From: Bacteroidota bacterium
Lineage (GTDB): Bacteria; Bacteroidota; Bacteroidia; Cytophagales; Cyclobacteriaceae
Reading direction: 5' to 3'
DNA: 64,000 nucleotides
Assembly (NCBI GenBank): GCA_023417065.1
Contig: JAEZGH010000193.1
Coordinates: 1 to 64,000 of the forward strand
The position numbers and the translations under genes were made by a program. The notes under the pieces were generated by a model. It did no database searches, was not told the DNA's origin, and worked only from the letters and a program-made list of their open reading frames with translations. This document shows positions 16,911 to 24,774 of this stretch, piece after piece (the stretch's first letter is position 1; each line of letters starts with the position of its first letter).

Positions 16911-18020
16911 CTAAGACGAGGACGGAACTGATCCCGCCTCCTTCAACCTCACGATAATTTCGCTCATATCGGAGGTGCTTGTCATTTCGAAGTCAGGTGC
17001 CAGTAAATGGTATGAGTAAACCCGCTCTCCCGGCGAAGGCAAATGCGACGTCCAAAGGCTCTTGCACTGAAGTAAGTGAAATTCACCATCGCGTATGTCA
17101 TACACGACCACCGGGTTGATGACGTCTTCCTGAAAGGGAAAACAATTCAAAAAAACGGGATAATCAAACAGCTCTACATCTTTCAGCTCCGGGAACAGAT
17201 TGGCGTCAAAGAATTCGTAATTGAAGATTCTTGATTCAATTCCCTCCTCCATCAGGAGAGCCTGGAGCTGGGTGAGCTTTTCCTCCATCACCTGATATGG
17301 ACTAACCGTGAACTTTGAAATATGGCACCAGCGATCAGTTGTTACATCGAGATATTCGAGTGCTTCCCGACCGAGGTCGAGTTTGTAGTTGAAGAAAGAA
17401 TAACCCGGAACAAAATAGCCCGGATAGAAATATTCAAGTCCCTGGCTCTTGCAATAATTCATCTTAAGATAGATCAGGTATTTTCCCAGACTGTATTTCT
17501 TGTATTGCGGGTTATAGAAGGAAGTAATCCCTGCCGCGGCCTTCTCGCCGAGGTCGAAGAACCCTGCTGCGATCAACGACTCGCCATCGTAAAGACTCAC
17601 TTCCATTGTATGGAAGATATTGTGAAATGCTTTGCCCTGAAGCAGGTGATACAACGAGGGCGACGTCTCGAATGGGATACCCTGTTTGTAGTGGGCAAAG
17701 AGTTCTTCTTTAGCGAGGTCGAGCGAGGCCGGTTTGAATTCGACCCGGAAGCGTTTGTTCCTTTTCATGAGCTTCTCCTGCGTACGGTCGGATGCAAAAT
17801 TCCGCAGTACGACACGAAGCCAGATAGCACTGAAATACTGCTGTTTGAAGTGCAGAAAATTCGTTGTGAACAAGGATTGCCCCATTCTGAACCAGCCGTG
17901 CTGAAGGTATCGATCCAGATGAACCGGTGGGAGACGATCAGGATTATGCACCTGTGCGAACATTCCGCCAAGATATTTAAATGTGTAGTTTTCGCACAAG
18001 GCTGTTGAATTTTTCAGCAC
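16911..18020 (-). CDS. Arginyltransferase (ATE/Bpt-like) family protein
   Basis: A 369-residue protein resembling arginyl-tRNA--protein transferases in their GNAT-like fold. YLQHGWFRMGQSLFTTNFLHF matches the family pattern (L..GWFR.G...Y), RVEFKPASLDLAKEELFAHYK is the variable insertion, and AAGFFDLGEKAAAGITSFYNPQYKKYSLGKYLIYLKM with LEYFYPGYFVPG is the well-conserved acyltransferase core. Known relatives transfer Arg or Leu from tRNA to protein N-termini, marking them for degradation. The N-terminal cysteine cluster of eukaryotic ATE1 is not evident; only one N-terminal cysteine is seen. Substrate and tRNA are uncertain. Confidence 0.75.
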   Translation of the reverse strand: MLKNSTALCENYTFKYLGGMFAQVHNPDRLPPVHLDRYLQHGWFRMGQSLFTTNFLHFKQQYFSAIWLRVVLRNFASDRTQEKLMKRNKRFRVEFKPASLDLAKEELFAHYKQGIPFETSPSLYHLLQGKAFHNIFHTMEVSLYDGESLIAAGFFDLGEKAAAGITSFYNPQYKKYSLGKYLIYLKMNYCKSQGLEYFYPGYFVPGYSFFNYKLDLGREALEYLDVTTDRWCHISKFTVSPYQVMEEKLTQLQALLMEEGIESRIFNYEFFDANLFPELKDVELFDYPVFLNCFPFQEDVINPVVVYDIRDGEFHLLQCKSLWTSHLPSPGERVYSYHLLAPDFEMTSTSDMSEIIVRLKEAGSVPSSS

Positions 18021-18092
18021 AATACCCGCTTAAGTTGCTCCCTCGTTCCGAGTCACAGGCGACGCAAAACCCTGAATTTAAGTCAAGACGGA

Positions 18093-18169
18093 GGTTTTGT
18101 CTGCTTTTGTAACGCCAACAGCCGTGGTGTTACCGAATGGTATTAAAGTTTTACAAAAGCAGTAAAACC
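18093..18169. repeat. Long inverted repeat upstream of the LEA-like gene
   Basis: GGTTTTGTCTGCTTTTGTAA (18093-18112) is mirrored by the complement of 18151-18169, differing only by GT versus A in the middle. A 12-bp core (CTGCTTTTGTAA) is perfect. The arms are separated by 38 bases and end 27 bases before the ATG at 18196. It could be an operator pair or a structured 5' leader. Confidence 0.7.
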
Positions 18170-18195
18170 GATTGTTAATCTTTTAAATGTTTTAT

Positions 18196-18984
18196 ATGAA
18201 AAAGTTATTCTTGACATTATTCACCGCCGCCATTATGACTGGTGCAATGGCTCAGGTTGAAGGTGATTCTACCAGTACAAACCTGCGGCAGGAAGCCGAG
18301 CAAGCTGAAGACGCCGTAGAGCGTACCGGCGACGAGATTGGACAGGAAGCTGAAGAGACGCGCGATAATCTTGGAAATGAAATCAACCAGGCTGAAGAAT
18401 CTATTGAGAACCGCGCTGACGAAGCCGGTAACCAATTGAATCAAGGTGCTGACCGCGTTGGCGACGAGGTGGAACAAGGCGCCGACCGAGCAGAGTCTGA
18501 ATTGAATCAGGCTGGTGAAGGAATGCGCGAAGGAGCAGAAGAAACCGGTAATCAACTTCGTCAGGAAGCCGACGATGCACGCGATAACGCAGAAGAAGGT
18601 GTAGAAAAGGCCGGCGACGCTATTGAAGAAGGTGCCAACAGAACTGGCGATGCTATCAACCAGGGCGCTGACAGAGCAGGCGAAGCCATTGGTCAGGGTG
18701 CCGAGAGAACTGGAGAAGCAGTTGAAGAAGGTGCAGATGCTGCCGGAAATGCAGTAGATAACGCCGCTGAAGGTGTTGCCGCAGGAACACAAGACAACAT
18801 TAGCCTGGGACCTAAAGTTGAAGTTGTAGAAGGCAAAGAAGGACCCAACCACGAAGTAGTCTATAAAATCGACGGTGAAATGTATTACGTCGATCGTGAG
18901 CAGGAACAACTCGTAAAAGCAGAAGATTCTGATTTGCGTGACGCAAAAGATGCAGCTGTCATTCACTCATCAGCACGGGACTAA
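18196..18984 (+). CDS. Exported LEA/apolipoprotein-like 11-mer repeat protein
   Basis: From ATG 18196 the product has 262 residues. A signal peptide (MKKLFLTLFTAAIMTGAMAQ) is followed by about 180 residues of Glu/Asp/Ala/Gly-rich amphipathic helix built on an 11-residue period: GADRVGDEVEQ, GADRAESELNQ, later GADRAGEAIGQ, GAERTGEAVEE, GADAAGNAVDN. This resembles group-3 LEA proteins and apolipoproteins. The last about 70 residues (from PKVEVVEGKEGPNHEVVYKI) look folded, with a short beta-rich pattern. A desiccation, osmotic or membrane-protective role is plausible but inferred. An upstream inverted repeat and a strong terminator frame it as a single-gene unit. Confidence 0.8.
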   Translation: MKKLFLTLFTAAIMTGAMAQVEGDSTSTNLRQEAEQAEDAVERTGDEIGQEAEETRDNLGNEINQAEESIENRADEAGNQLNQGADRVGDEVEQGADRAESELNQAGEGMREGAEETGNQLRQEADDARDNAEEGVEKAGDAIEEGANRTGDAINQGADRAGEAIGQGAERTGEAVEEGADAAGNAVDNAAEGVAAGTQDNISLGPKVEVVEGKEGPNHEVVYKIDGEMYYVDREQEQLVKAEDSDLRDAKDAAVIHSSARD

Positions 18985-19010
18985 TATCACAGGGTTATAT
19001 TTGGCAATGA

Positions 19011-19042
19011 AAAAGAGACCGTTAGCGCGGTCTCTTTTTTTT
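19011..19042 (+). terminator. Strong, probably bidirectional terminator
   Basis: GAGACCG (19015-19021), a 6-base loop and CGGTCTC (19028-19034) are flanked by an A run on the left and a T run (to 19042) on the right. It lies between the convergent LEA-like and oxidoreductase genes and could serve both. Confidence 0.9.
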
Positions 19043-19066
19043 GCTTTATCAAATGCAACGCCTTTG

Positions 19067-20407
19067 CTATACGACAGGAAGTTTCCACCCGTTGTGATAC
19101 TGCGCCGTGAGATACTTGTTTGCCTCCTTGTTATCAATAAACTGATTTCGTTTGTCATCCCAGAAGACTTTTGACCCGGTTCTGAACGCGATGTTACCCA
19201 TTTGTGCATTGACCGCGGCAACACTGCCGGATTGTATCGGTGTATTGAGATGATTCTGGTCGTTCTTGCGAATAGCTTCAATGAAGTTCTTCGTGTGCAG
19301 GTCGAGGTAATTCAACTCCTGCGGCTTCCGGTAAGCTTCAATCGCTTCCATGCGGGGCTTACCTGTGTTGCTCCACCCTTCTGCTTCACGTTCGATAAAC
19401 ACTTCATATCCGCCCCTGTTCACAACAAGGGTCCCGTTGTTTCCGATGAAGGCTATTCCTTCGCTGCGGTTATACGGTCCCGTGTCAATGCCAGTGGCGT
19501 GTTCCCATAACATGTTGAAATTTTTATACTGGTAAATGGCCTGAAGGGTATCAGGAGTCTCAGATGCATCGTCGGGATACGCGAGCTTGCCACCTGTAGC
19601 CATCACCGAAACCGGGGCGAGTTCCTGCATTGCATAAAGAGCGATGTCAATTTCATGGACACCCCAGTCGGTCATAAGACCTCCGGCGTAATCCCAAAAC
19701 CAGCGGAAGTTGAAGTGAAAACGGTTCCCGTTAAAAGGGCGTTTCGGTGCTGGCCCGAGCCACATGTCGTAGTTCACTCCGTTTGGCGGCGCACCGTCGG
19801 GGAGCACGGGCACAGGTTTCATCCATCCCTGATAAGCCCATACTTTCACCAGCCTGATTTTGCCTAACACACCAGACCTGACAATCTCTATCGCTTTGCG
19901 GTAGTGAGGACCGCTACGCTGCCATTGCCCTGCCTGCACGACCTTACCGGTTTTGCGTTGTGCTTCCACCATGATCTCGCATTCGCGGATGGAATTTGCA
20001 ATGGGTTTCTCCACGTACACGTGCTTTCCTGCCTGCACGGCGTCGACCATCATCCGGCAGTGCCAATGATCCGGTGTACCGATCACTACCGCATCGATTT
20101 CTTTATTGTTCAGCAGTTCGCGATAGTCTTTATAGACCGTGGGCTTGTTGCTGCGCAGTTTGGCGTAGTCAGCCAGGCGCGTCTGGATAACTTCATCATC
20201 GACGTCACATATCCCCACAACATCCACGTCATTCATTTTCAGCAGCGATTGTGTGTTCGACCATCCCATGCCTTTGCATCCGATCAAGCCAATCTGGACT
20301 TTGTCGTTCTGGGAAATGATTCGTTTTCCTGCGTGCAATATTCCTGGAGTGAGTAATGCACCACCCAATGCTGCCGAAGTATTCCGGATAAAGTTTCTTC
20401 TTTTCAT
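19067..20407 (-). CDS. Gfo/Idh/MocA-family oxidoreductase, Tat-type signal
   Basis: A 446-residue NAD(P)-dependent sugar or sugar-acid dehydrogenase-like protein. The N-terminus MKRRNFIRNTSAALGGALLTPGILHA has a twin-arginine motif and hydrophobic core, so it is probably exported folded with its cofactor. The Rossmann motif reads IGLIGCKGMG, and the family's EKP motif is present as YVEKPIANS. GTPDHWH and MTDWGVHEIDIALYAMQ are further hallmarks. The exported Bacteroidota members usually act on polysaccharide-derived sugars. No sugar-utilisation genes are adjacent, so the substrate is open. Confidence 0.9.
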   Translation of the reverse strand: MKRRNFIRNTSAALGGALLTPGILHAGKRIISQNDKVQIGLIGCKGMGWSNTQSLLKMNDVDVVGICDVDDEVIQTRLADYAKLRSNKPTVYKDYRELLNNKEIDAVVIGTPDHWHCRMMVDAVQAGKHVYVEKPIANSIRECEIMVEAQRKTGKVVQAGQWQRSGPHYRKAIEIVRSGVLGKIRLVKVWAYQGWMKPVPVLPDGAPPNGVNYDMWLGPAPKRPFNGNRFHFNFRWFWDYAGGLMTDWGVHEIDIALYAMQELAPVSVMATGGKLAYPDDASETPDTLQAIYQYKNFNMLWEHATGIDTGPYNRSEGIAFIGNNGTLVVNRGGYEVFIEREAEGWSNTGKPRMEAIEAYRKPQELNYLDLHTKNFIEAIRKNDQNHLNTPIQSGSVAAVNAQMGNIAFRTGSKVFWDDKRNQFIDNKEANKYLTAQYHNGWKLPVV

Positions 20408-20499
20408 AAGCGCTTATTTGTGATGGATCAAGATAATAATTTTGATCAGACCGCTGCACACGTTTGTGTAGAGATTGGATCAACGGAAAGAGAACCTTG

Positions 20500-21291
20500 T
20501 CAGACAGGGTTTTCCGGATCGTTCCGCCACTCCCGGAAGTCGTCGGTCTGTATGGTATTGCGGCGTCGGTTTCCGAAAAGAAGCATCAGCAGGAATCCGA
20601 TCAGCGCGCCGCCTACGTGTGCGAAATGAGCGATACCTCCGCCGAAAATCGACACGCCGGTAACGCCGGAGAACAGGTCGAGGGCAATGAGCACGGGAAT
20701 GAAATACTTCGCCGCAATTGGCACGGGAAAGAATATGAGCGCAAGTTTGGCATTTGGAAAGCGCATTCCGAATGCTACAAGAATTCCATAGACGGCACCC
20801 GAGGCTCCGACAGCCGGAACATGAAACAGTTGCCAGAATTGCTGAATACTTTCAAGGGGAACTTCGCCAACGCCACGGAGGTATCGATACTCGGTTCCCA
20901 GAACTACATTAAGTTGTTCACTTGAAATACCGGCACCGAGAAATTCAGCCATGTACTGTTTGAACTTGTATAAATTGATTGCCGTATATACCACGCTTGC
21001 ACCGATACCGGCGGCAAAGTAAAACAGGATAAAGCGCTTTATTCCCCACAACTGTTCGAGAGGTGTGCCGAAAGCCCACAACGCATACATGTTCATGAGC
21101 AGATGGAAGAAACCGCCGTGCATGAACATCGTTGACACGAGCTGCCAGACTTCAAAGCGGGGATTTTCAGGCAGGTACAGCGCGAACCATTCAAACATCT
21201 GTTCGTACATGCCTGGCACGTGTTCCGTCACCAGGTAGAAAATCCCGGTGATAATGACCAGGACAATAATAGCGTCAATCGGTTTTCGCAA
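20500..21291 (-). CDS. Rhomboid-family intramembrane serine protease
   Basis: A 263-residue polytopic protein with about six transmembrane segments. The catalytic serine is in GASGAVYG and the partner histidine in AHVGGALIGF. The N-terminal HGGFFHLLMNMYALWAFG carries the conserved HxxxN oxyanion-type motif. WQLVSTMFMHGG matches the rhomboid L1 region. It cleaves within transmembrane helices of client proteins; clients are unknown. A GGGIAHFAHVGG stretch fits a typical bacterial rhomboid. The gene is a single unit. Confidence 0.93.
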   Translation of the reverse strand: MRKPIDAIIVLVIITGIFYLVTEHVPGMYEQMFEWFALYLPENPRFEVWQLVSTMFMHGGFFHLLMNMYALWAFGTPLEQLWGIKRFILFYFAAGIGASVVYTAINLYKFKQYMAEFLGAGISSEQLNVVLGTEYRYLRGVGEVPLESIQQFWQLFHVPAVGASGAVYGILVAFGMRFPNAKLALIFFPVPIAAKYFIPVLIALDLFSGVTGVSIFGGGIAHFAHVGGALIGFLLMLLFGNRRRNTIQTDDFREWRNDPENPV

Positions 21292-21389
21292 GGGCTCGTG
21301 TTTTGCTCCGGTAGTAAAGGAAGGAAATCCCGCTTTGATAAAAAAACGCTACCTTAACAAATTCAAAGGCTAAACTTCAACATCGAATT

Positions 21390-21770
21390 ATGAAAACGAT
21401 CCTTCTACTGCTTACACTACTTTTTACAAATACGTTTATGCTTTCTGCCCAGAGTTCCCCCGAATCAAAATCACTTCGCCACGTTGTTCTGTTTAAGTTC
21501 AAGGACACCTCGTCATCGCAGGACATCGACAAGGTGATTGCTGCGTTTGAAGCGCTGCCACAACAGATCAGTCAGATCAAGGCGTTTGAATGGGGGTTGA
21601 ATAACAGTCCGGAGAATCTGAATCAGGGATTAACGCACGCATTTCTGCTTACCTTCTCATCGGAAAAAGACCGCGACGACTATCTCGTTCATCCTGAACA
21701 CAAGAAATTCGGCGGGATTGTCGGGCCGCACCTGGAGAAGGTGGTTGTGGTGGATTATTGGGTAAAGTAG
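21390..21770 (+). CDS. Exported Dabb (stress-responsive A/B barrel) family protein
   Basis: A 126-residue protein. A signal peptide (MKTILLLLTLLFTNTFMLSAQ) precedes one dimeric alpha-beta barrel domain: LRHVVLFKFKDTSSSQDIDKVIAAFEALP, then HAFLLTFSSEKDRDDYLVHPEHKKF and VVVDYWV, all standard Dabb motifs. Dabb proteins are small ferredoxin-like folds of mostly unknown function; the secreted form is common in Bacteroidota. It precedes the 1.1-kb non-coding region. Confidence 0.88.
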   Translation: MKTILLLLTLLFTNTFMLSAQSSPESKSLRHVVLFKFKDTSSSQDIDKVIAAFEALPQQISQIKAFEWGLNNSPENLNQGLTHAFLLTFSSEKDRDDYLVHPEHKKFGGIVGPHLEKVVVVDYWVK

Positions 21771-21877
21771 CCCGAAGTGTTGCCGGTTGCAGGATGCCCG
21801 TATGCGGTGGTTGGGTAACTGGGTGCTTGATAGCGAGTTTTCTGCATCGCTGACAGCGCCGATCCTTTAAGTCAGAT

Positions 21878-21897
21878 CAAATCAGGAATCAGGAATT
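21878..21897. repeat. Dispersed AATCAGAAA-type repeat, copy C
   Basis: Reads CAAATCAGGAATCAGGAATT. Related words occur at 14395-14412, 14654-14679, 22523-22553 and, in reverse orientation, 31038-31073, all in gaps between convergent genes. Confidence 0.5.
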
Positions 21898-21937
21898 CTT
21901 CGACATATCCCCGGGGTGTCTTCGAGGGGACTTCGAG

Positions 21938-22040
21938 TATACGGCAGTAATTCCGCAAGGTTTTAGCAAGGATATCCCAATCTGGCGGGTCTGAAACTAG
22001 TATATTGTATCCTTTATACTTGCGTTAATACTGCCGTATA
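21938..22040. repeat. 103-bp imperfect palindrome (MITE-like or structured RNA)
   Basis: The outer arms TATACGGCAGTA (21938-21949) and TACTGCCGTATA (22029-22040) pair perfectly over 12 bp. After a 5-base mismatch, GCAAG pairs with CTTGC, and after another bulge AAGGATA (21968-21974) pairs with TATCCTT (22008-22014). The apical loop is 33 bases. Together 24 bp pair in three stacked stems. No coding capacity. Confidence 0.7.
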
Positions 22041-22049
22041 TAGCTCCAG

Positions 22050-22090
22050 AGGTCGGGGAAAGGTCGGGGAAAGGTCGAGGAGAGGTCAGC
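22050..22090. repeat. 11-bp tandem array, about 3.7 units (AGGTCGGGGAA)
   Basis: Units AGGTCGGGGAA, AGGTCGGGGAA and AGGTCGAGGAG, then AGGTCAGC, are contiguous. The array starts 9 bases after the 103-bp palindrome. Confidence 0.75.
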
Positions 22091-22522
22091 CCCGTAGCAG
22101 GGTGGTAGGGTAGCGAGTTAATGGATCGCGCGATGTGGCTGGTAGCAGGACAGCAGATTTCGCTGCCAGTTGCAGATTGACGGTTACCGACAACAGGATA
22201 TTTCATCGTCATTTCATTTCCCCTCTTCTTTCTTACTTTTTGGAACCCTACTGATTTATTCTTGAGGAGCCAGACCGCTTTCCTTTGAGGTGTTCCTTTG
22301 GGAATTCAGACCTATGTGCGGCAACACCCGTTTCTTTTTTTACTAGCGTTCCCGCGCTCCCCTCGTTCTGGAAATCTGTTTTTAAGTCATGTGTACGCGG
22401 TCCCGGGTGAGTTTCCAACCTGGCGGAAGACAGGCCATTAACATCATTTCGCCCCAGTCCATTCTACCTCAACGAAAACCAAATATGATTTTAAGGGATA
22501 GTTCAGTTGCATCCAGCCTGAA

Positions 22523-22553
22523 GTCAGGAATCAGAAATCTCAAATCTGGAATC
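22523..22553. repeat. Dispersed AATCAGAAA-type repeat, copy D
   Basis: Starts GTCAGGAATCAGAAATC and continues into CAAATCTGGAATC. It lies 36 bases upstream of the 22590 tandem array, as copy A (14395) lies just upstream of the 14421 array. Confidence 0.5.
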
Positions 22554-22563
22554 GTCCCCGTTC

Positions 22564-22635
22564 TCTCCCGTATCTTTAAAAGGGCGGGACAGATACAGCC
22601 CAGATACGAGGCAGATACGGGACAGATACGGGAGA
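22564..22635. repeat. 12-bp inverted repeat enclosing a 4-unit 11-bp tandem array
   Basis: TCTCCCGTATCT (22564-22575) and AGATACGGGAGA (22624-22635) are perfect inverted copies. Between and overlapping them are four contiguous units CAGATACAGCC, CAGATACGAGG, CAGATACGGGA, CAGATACGGGA (22590-22633). The left arm can thus pair with the last unit best and with others less well. Confidence 0.75.
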
Positions 22636-22883
22636 AAGTGCTATTTTGGGTGGTGAATGCAGGTGCAGGAATGGGTTGAAAGGCGTCCGGAGCAATCACG
22701 TAAACCTGTCGCATTCGCCCCCTGCGAGGTGTTTTAGGGTTTGTTCCACCCACACCGAAATCCGGCGATGGTTCAAGCCTGGATTGCGAAAAAACTCCGG
22801 GAGGTCGGTCTGTATAACGATTTGGTGAATAAATTGTTATTGCAAAAATCGCGGGCGTCTGCGAAATTCGGACATACTTTCAA

Positions 22884-22956
22884 GCGGGAGTAGCTCAGTT
22901 GGTAGAGCATCAGCTTCCCAAGCTGAGGGTCGCGAGTTCGAGCCTCGTTTCCCGCT
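22884..22956 (+). tRNA. tRNA-Gly, anticodon CCC
   Basis: A full cloverleaf can be folded: acceptor GCGGGAG/TTCCCGC, D stem GCTC/GAGC with loop AGTTGGTA, anticodon stem TCAGC/GCTGA with loop TTCCCAA (anticodon CCC, reading GGG), variable GGGTC, and T stem GCGAG/CTCGT with loop TTCGAGC. The discriminator base is T (U73), as expected for bacterial tRNA-Gly. The 3' CCA is not encoded. Confidence 0.96.
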
Positions 22957-22986
22957 CAAAAAATACAAACTACCTAACCAGGTCGT

Positions 22987-24093
22987 TCAAAAAAGCCGAA
23001 GTTGATTGCCTGCCGATGACTCATCAGCGTGTCTGACCTGCTCCTGATAGAAATTCGAAACCGATATTCCGAGAAGTCTCACGCTCTTGCTTGCATCGCG
23101 ATCAGCAAGCAATTCCTTTACTACATTCAGAATAACTTTTCTATCGTCTGTGGGTTCATCAACGGAATAGCTACGTGTAATGATTTTGAAGTCACTGAAC
23201 TTCACCTTGAGCGTGATCGACTTTCCGCGAAGCTGCTTCTTCATCAGGCGGTCACTCACCGTCCGCGCGATCTTTTCAAGTTCATAGATCATTTCCTCCT
23301 CCAGTGTGAGGTCATAGGGGAACGTATCTTCAGCCCCGACGGATTTAGCTTCGCGGTGAGGGATAACTTCGCGGTTGTCGATGCCGCGCACGATCTCGTA
23401 ATAGAATTTTCCTGACTTTCCGAAGTGACGGACAAGCTCCGCTTCCGACAAGCGTTTCAGATCAGCACCCGTGTGCAGCCCCATGGTCTTCATACGCGTG
23501 GCTGTTACCTTTCCGACACCAAAGAATTTCTCCACCGGCAGACTTTCCATAAACGCTTCGATACGCGACGGTCCGATGAACGTCAGACCATCAGGCTTTT
23601 GGAGATCGGAAGCCGTCTTGGCCAGGAACTTATTGATGGATACACCTGCAGAGGCGGTGAGACGAAGCTTTTCGCGGATTTCTTTTTTTATGAGATCAGC
23701 AATTTCAAGTGCCGAACCAATACCCTTCTTATCCATCGTAACGTCGAGGTAGGCTTCGTCGAGTGACAAGGGTTCTACAAGATCGGTGTAGGTGTGGAAG
23801 ATCTCGCGCAACTCCCGGGATACCCCTTTGTAGACATCAAACCGCGGCCGGATGAAGATTACCTTCGGACACAGCTGCTTTGCCCTTTTGCTGGACATCG
23901 CCGAATGGATACCGTATTTACGCGCCTCATAACTTGCTGTGGCCACGACACCTCCCCTGCCCTCCGGCGATCCGCCGACAACGATAGGTTTGCCCACAAG
24001 TGAAGGGTCATCACGCTGCTCTATGGAGGCATAAAAGGCGTCCATATCAACATGTATTATCTTCCTGAACGGAGGTTTTGGTGGCATTCGCAT
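22987..24093 (-). CDS. dinB: DNA polymerase IV (Y-family translesion polymerase)
   Basis: A 368-residue error-prone polymerase that copies past damaged bases. Palm and finger motifs are intact: HVDMDAFYASIEQRDDP (first metal aspartates), VVATASYEARKYGIHSAM, and SLDEAYLDVT with the catalytic Asp-Glu pair. The thumb has helix-hairpin-helix sequence FFGVGKVTATRMKTMGLHTGADL. The little-finger domain follows, and the protein ends NQLRLF, a good beta-clamp binding peptide. Length is usual for DinB. A divergent SNase-like gene starts 82 bases away. Confidence 0.95.
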   Translation of the reverse strand: MRMPPKPPFRKIIHVDMDAFYASIEQRDDPSLVGKPIVVGGSPEGRGGVVATASYEARKYGIHSAMSSKRAKQLCPKVIFIRPRFDVYKGVSRELREIFHTYTDLVEPLSLDEAYLDVTMDKKGIGSALEIADLIKKEIREKLRLTASAGVSINKFLAKTASDLQKPDGLTFIGPSRIEAFMESLPVEKFFGVGKVTATRMKTMGLHTGADLKRLSEAELVRHFGKSGKFYYEIVRGIDNREVIPHREAKSVGAEDTFPYDLTLEEEMIYELEKIARTVSDRLMKKQLRGKSITLKVKFSDFKIITRSYSVDEPTDDRKVILNVVKELLADRDASKSVRLLGISVSNFYQEQVRHADESSAGNQLRLF

Positions 24094-24144
24094 TACGCGG
24101 TTTCAACTTAAAAAATACCGGAGGTTCCTCCACCTTTTTTTGTG

Positions 24145-24152
24145 TATCCTTG
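24145..24152 (+). promoter_or_regulatory. Possible -7 box (TATCCTTG)
   Basis: TATCCTTG is one base from TAnnTTTG and lies 23 bases before the ATG at 24176. It argues against the longer reading frame starting at 24140. No good -33 box is seen. Confidence 0.3.
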
Positions 24153-24175
24153 CAGATAATCCCAAACAGGATCTG

Positions 24176-24664
24176 ATGCACAAACTCGCACTTCTGCTTT
24201 TTACGGTCGCCTTGCTTTTCCGTTGTCAGGAGACTGTAATTTCCGGAAAAGTCATCAAAGTAGCCGATGGCGACACCTTCACGATCCTGGCGGATGGAAA
24301 CCAGCAGATACGTATTCGTCTTCATGGCATCGACGCGCCGGAAAAGAACCAGGATTTCTCCCGCGTATCGATGGAGCATCTTACCGAACTAATCATGCAC
24401 AAGGAAGTCCGTGTCTATCCAAAGCGGAAAGATCCCTACCGCCGGATTGTAGGTATCGTAAAAGTTGGCGAGACTAACGTCAACGAAGCCATGCTTAAGA
24501 CAGGGCTCGCGTGGCACTACACGGAATATGACGAGAACCCCGAATGGGCTGAGATGGAACGTCTTGCACGCCAACAAAAAATCGGCATCTGGTCCCATAA
24601 GAGTCCTGTTCCACCCTGGGAATTTCGTCAGGCAAAACGCAAGCAGCCGCAGGACCGTCGTTGA
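24176..24664 (+). CDS. Thermonuclease (SNase)-family protein, probable lipoprotein
   Basis: From ATG 24176 it has 162 residues: a short hydrophobic leader MHKLALLLFTVALLFRCQ ending in a cysteine that could be lipidated, then the SNase OB-fold. Active-site features include VADGDTFTI (metal-binding Asp), IRIRLHGIDAPEK (catalytic Arg and the family's GIDAPE) and a second Arg in DPYRRIVG. GLAWHYTEYDENPEWAEMERLARQQKIGIW is the conserved C-terminal helix pair. It should hydrolyse DNA or RNA at the cell envelope. Confidence 0.9.
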   Translation: MHKLALLLFTVALLFRCQETVISGKVIKVADGDTFTILADGNQQIRIRLHGIDAPEKNQDFSRVSMEHLTELIMHKEVRVYPKRKDPYRRIVGIVKVGETNVNEAMLKTGLAWHYTEYDENPEWAEMERLARQQKIGIWSHKSPVPPWEFRQAKRKQPQDRR

Positions 24665-24774
24665 TCTTAAGGATGAGCCTACTTGTCCAACAAAAGTTCT
24701 GACAAGCCCTGCACTGCTGACATAGGGCTGTCACGGGTTAATTGATCTTAGTGAAAAACAAAATCAATAACCCT

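Larger units (their letters stand above)
21771..22883. other. 1.1-kb non-coding region rich in repeats
   Basis: No gene I can support. It contains a 103-bp imperfect hairpin element (21938-22040), two 11-bp tandem arrays (22050-22090 and 22590-22633), a 12-bp inverted repeat enclosing the second array, two dispersed AATCAGAAA-type repeats and GGTTGC-type repeats near its left end. ORFs here (for example 22389-22679) cross the repeats and have no domain or neighbours' codon pattern. It ends at the tRNA-Gly gene. Confidence 0.7.

Noticed and set aside
18217..18966. 249-residue hydrophobic minus-strand ORF
   Set aside because: Antisense of the regular 11-mer repeat gene, whose plus-strand reading has a signal peptide and strict 11-residue periodicity.
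22389..22679. 96-residue plus-strand ORF in the 1.1-kb gap
   Set aside because: It reads through a dispersed repeat and the 11-bp tandem array, has no domain, and ends in low-complexity sequence.
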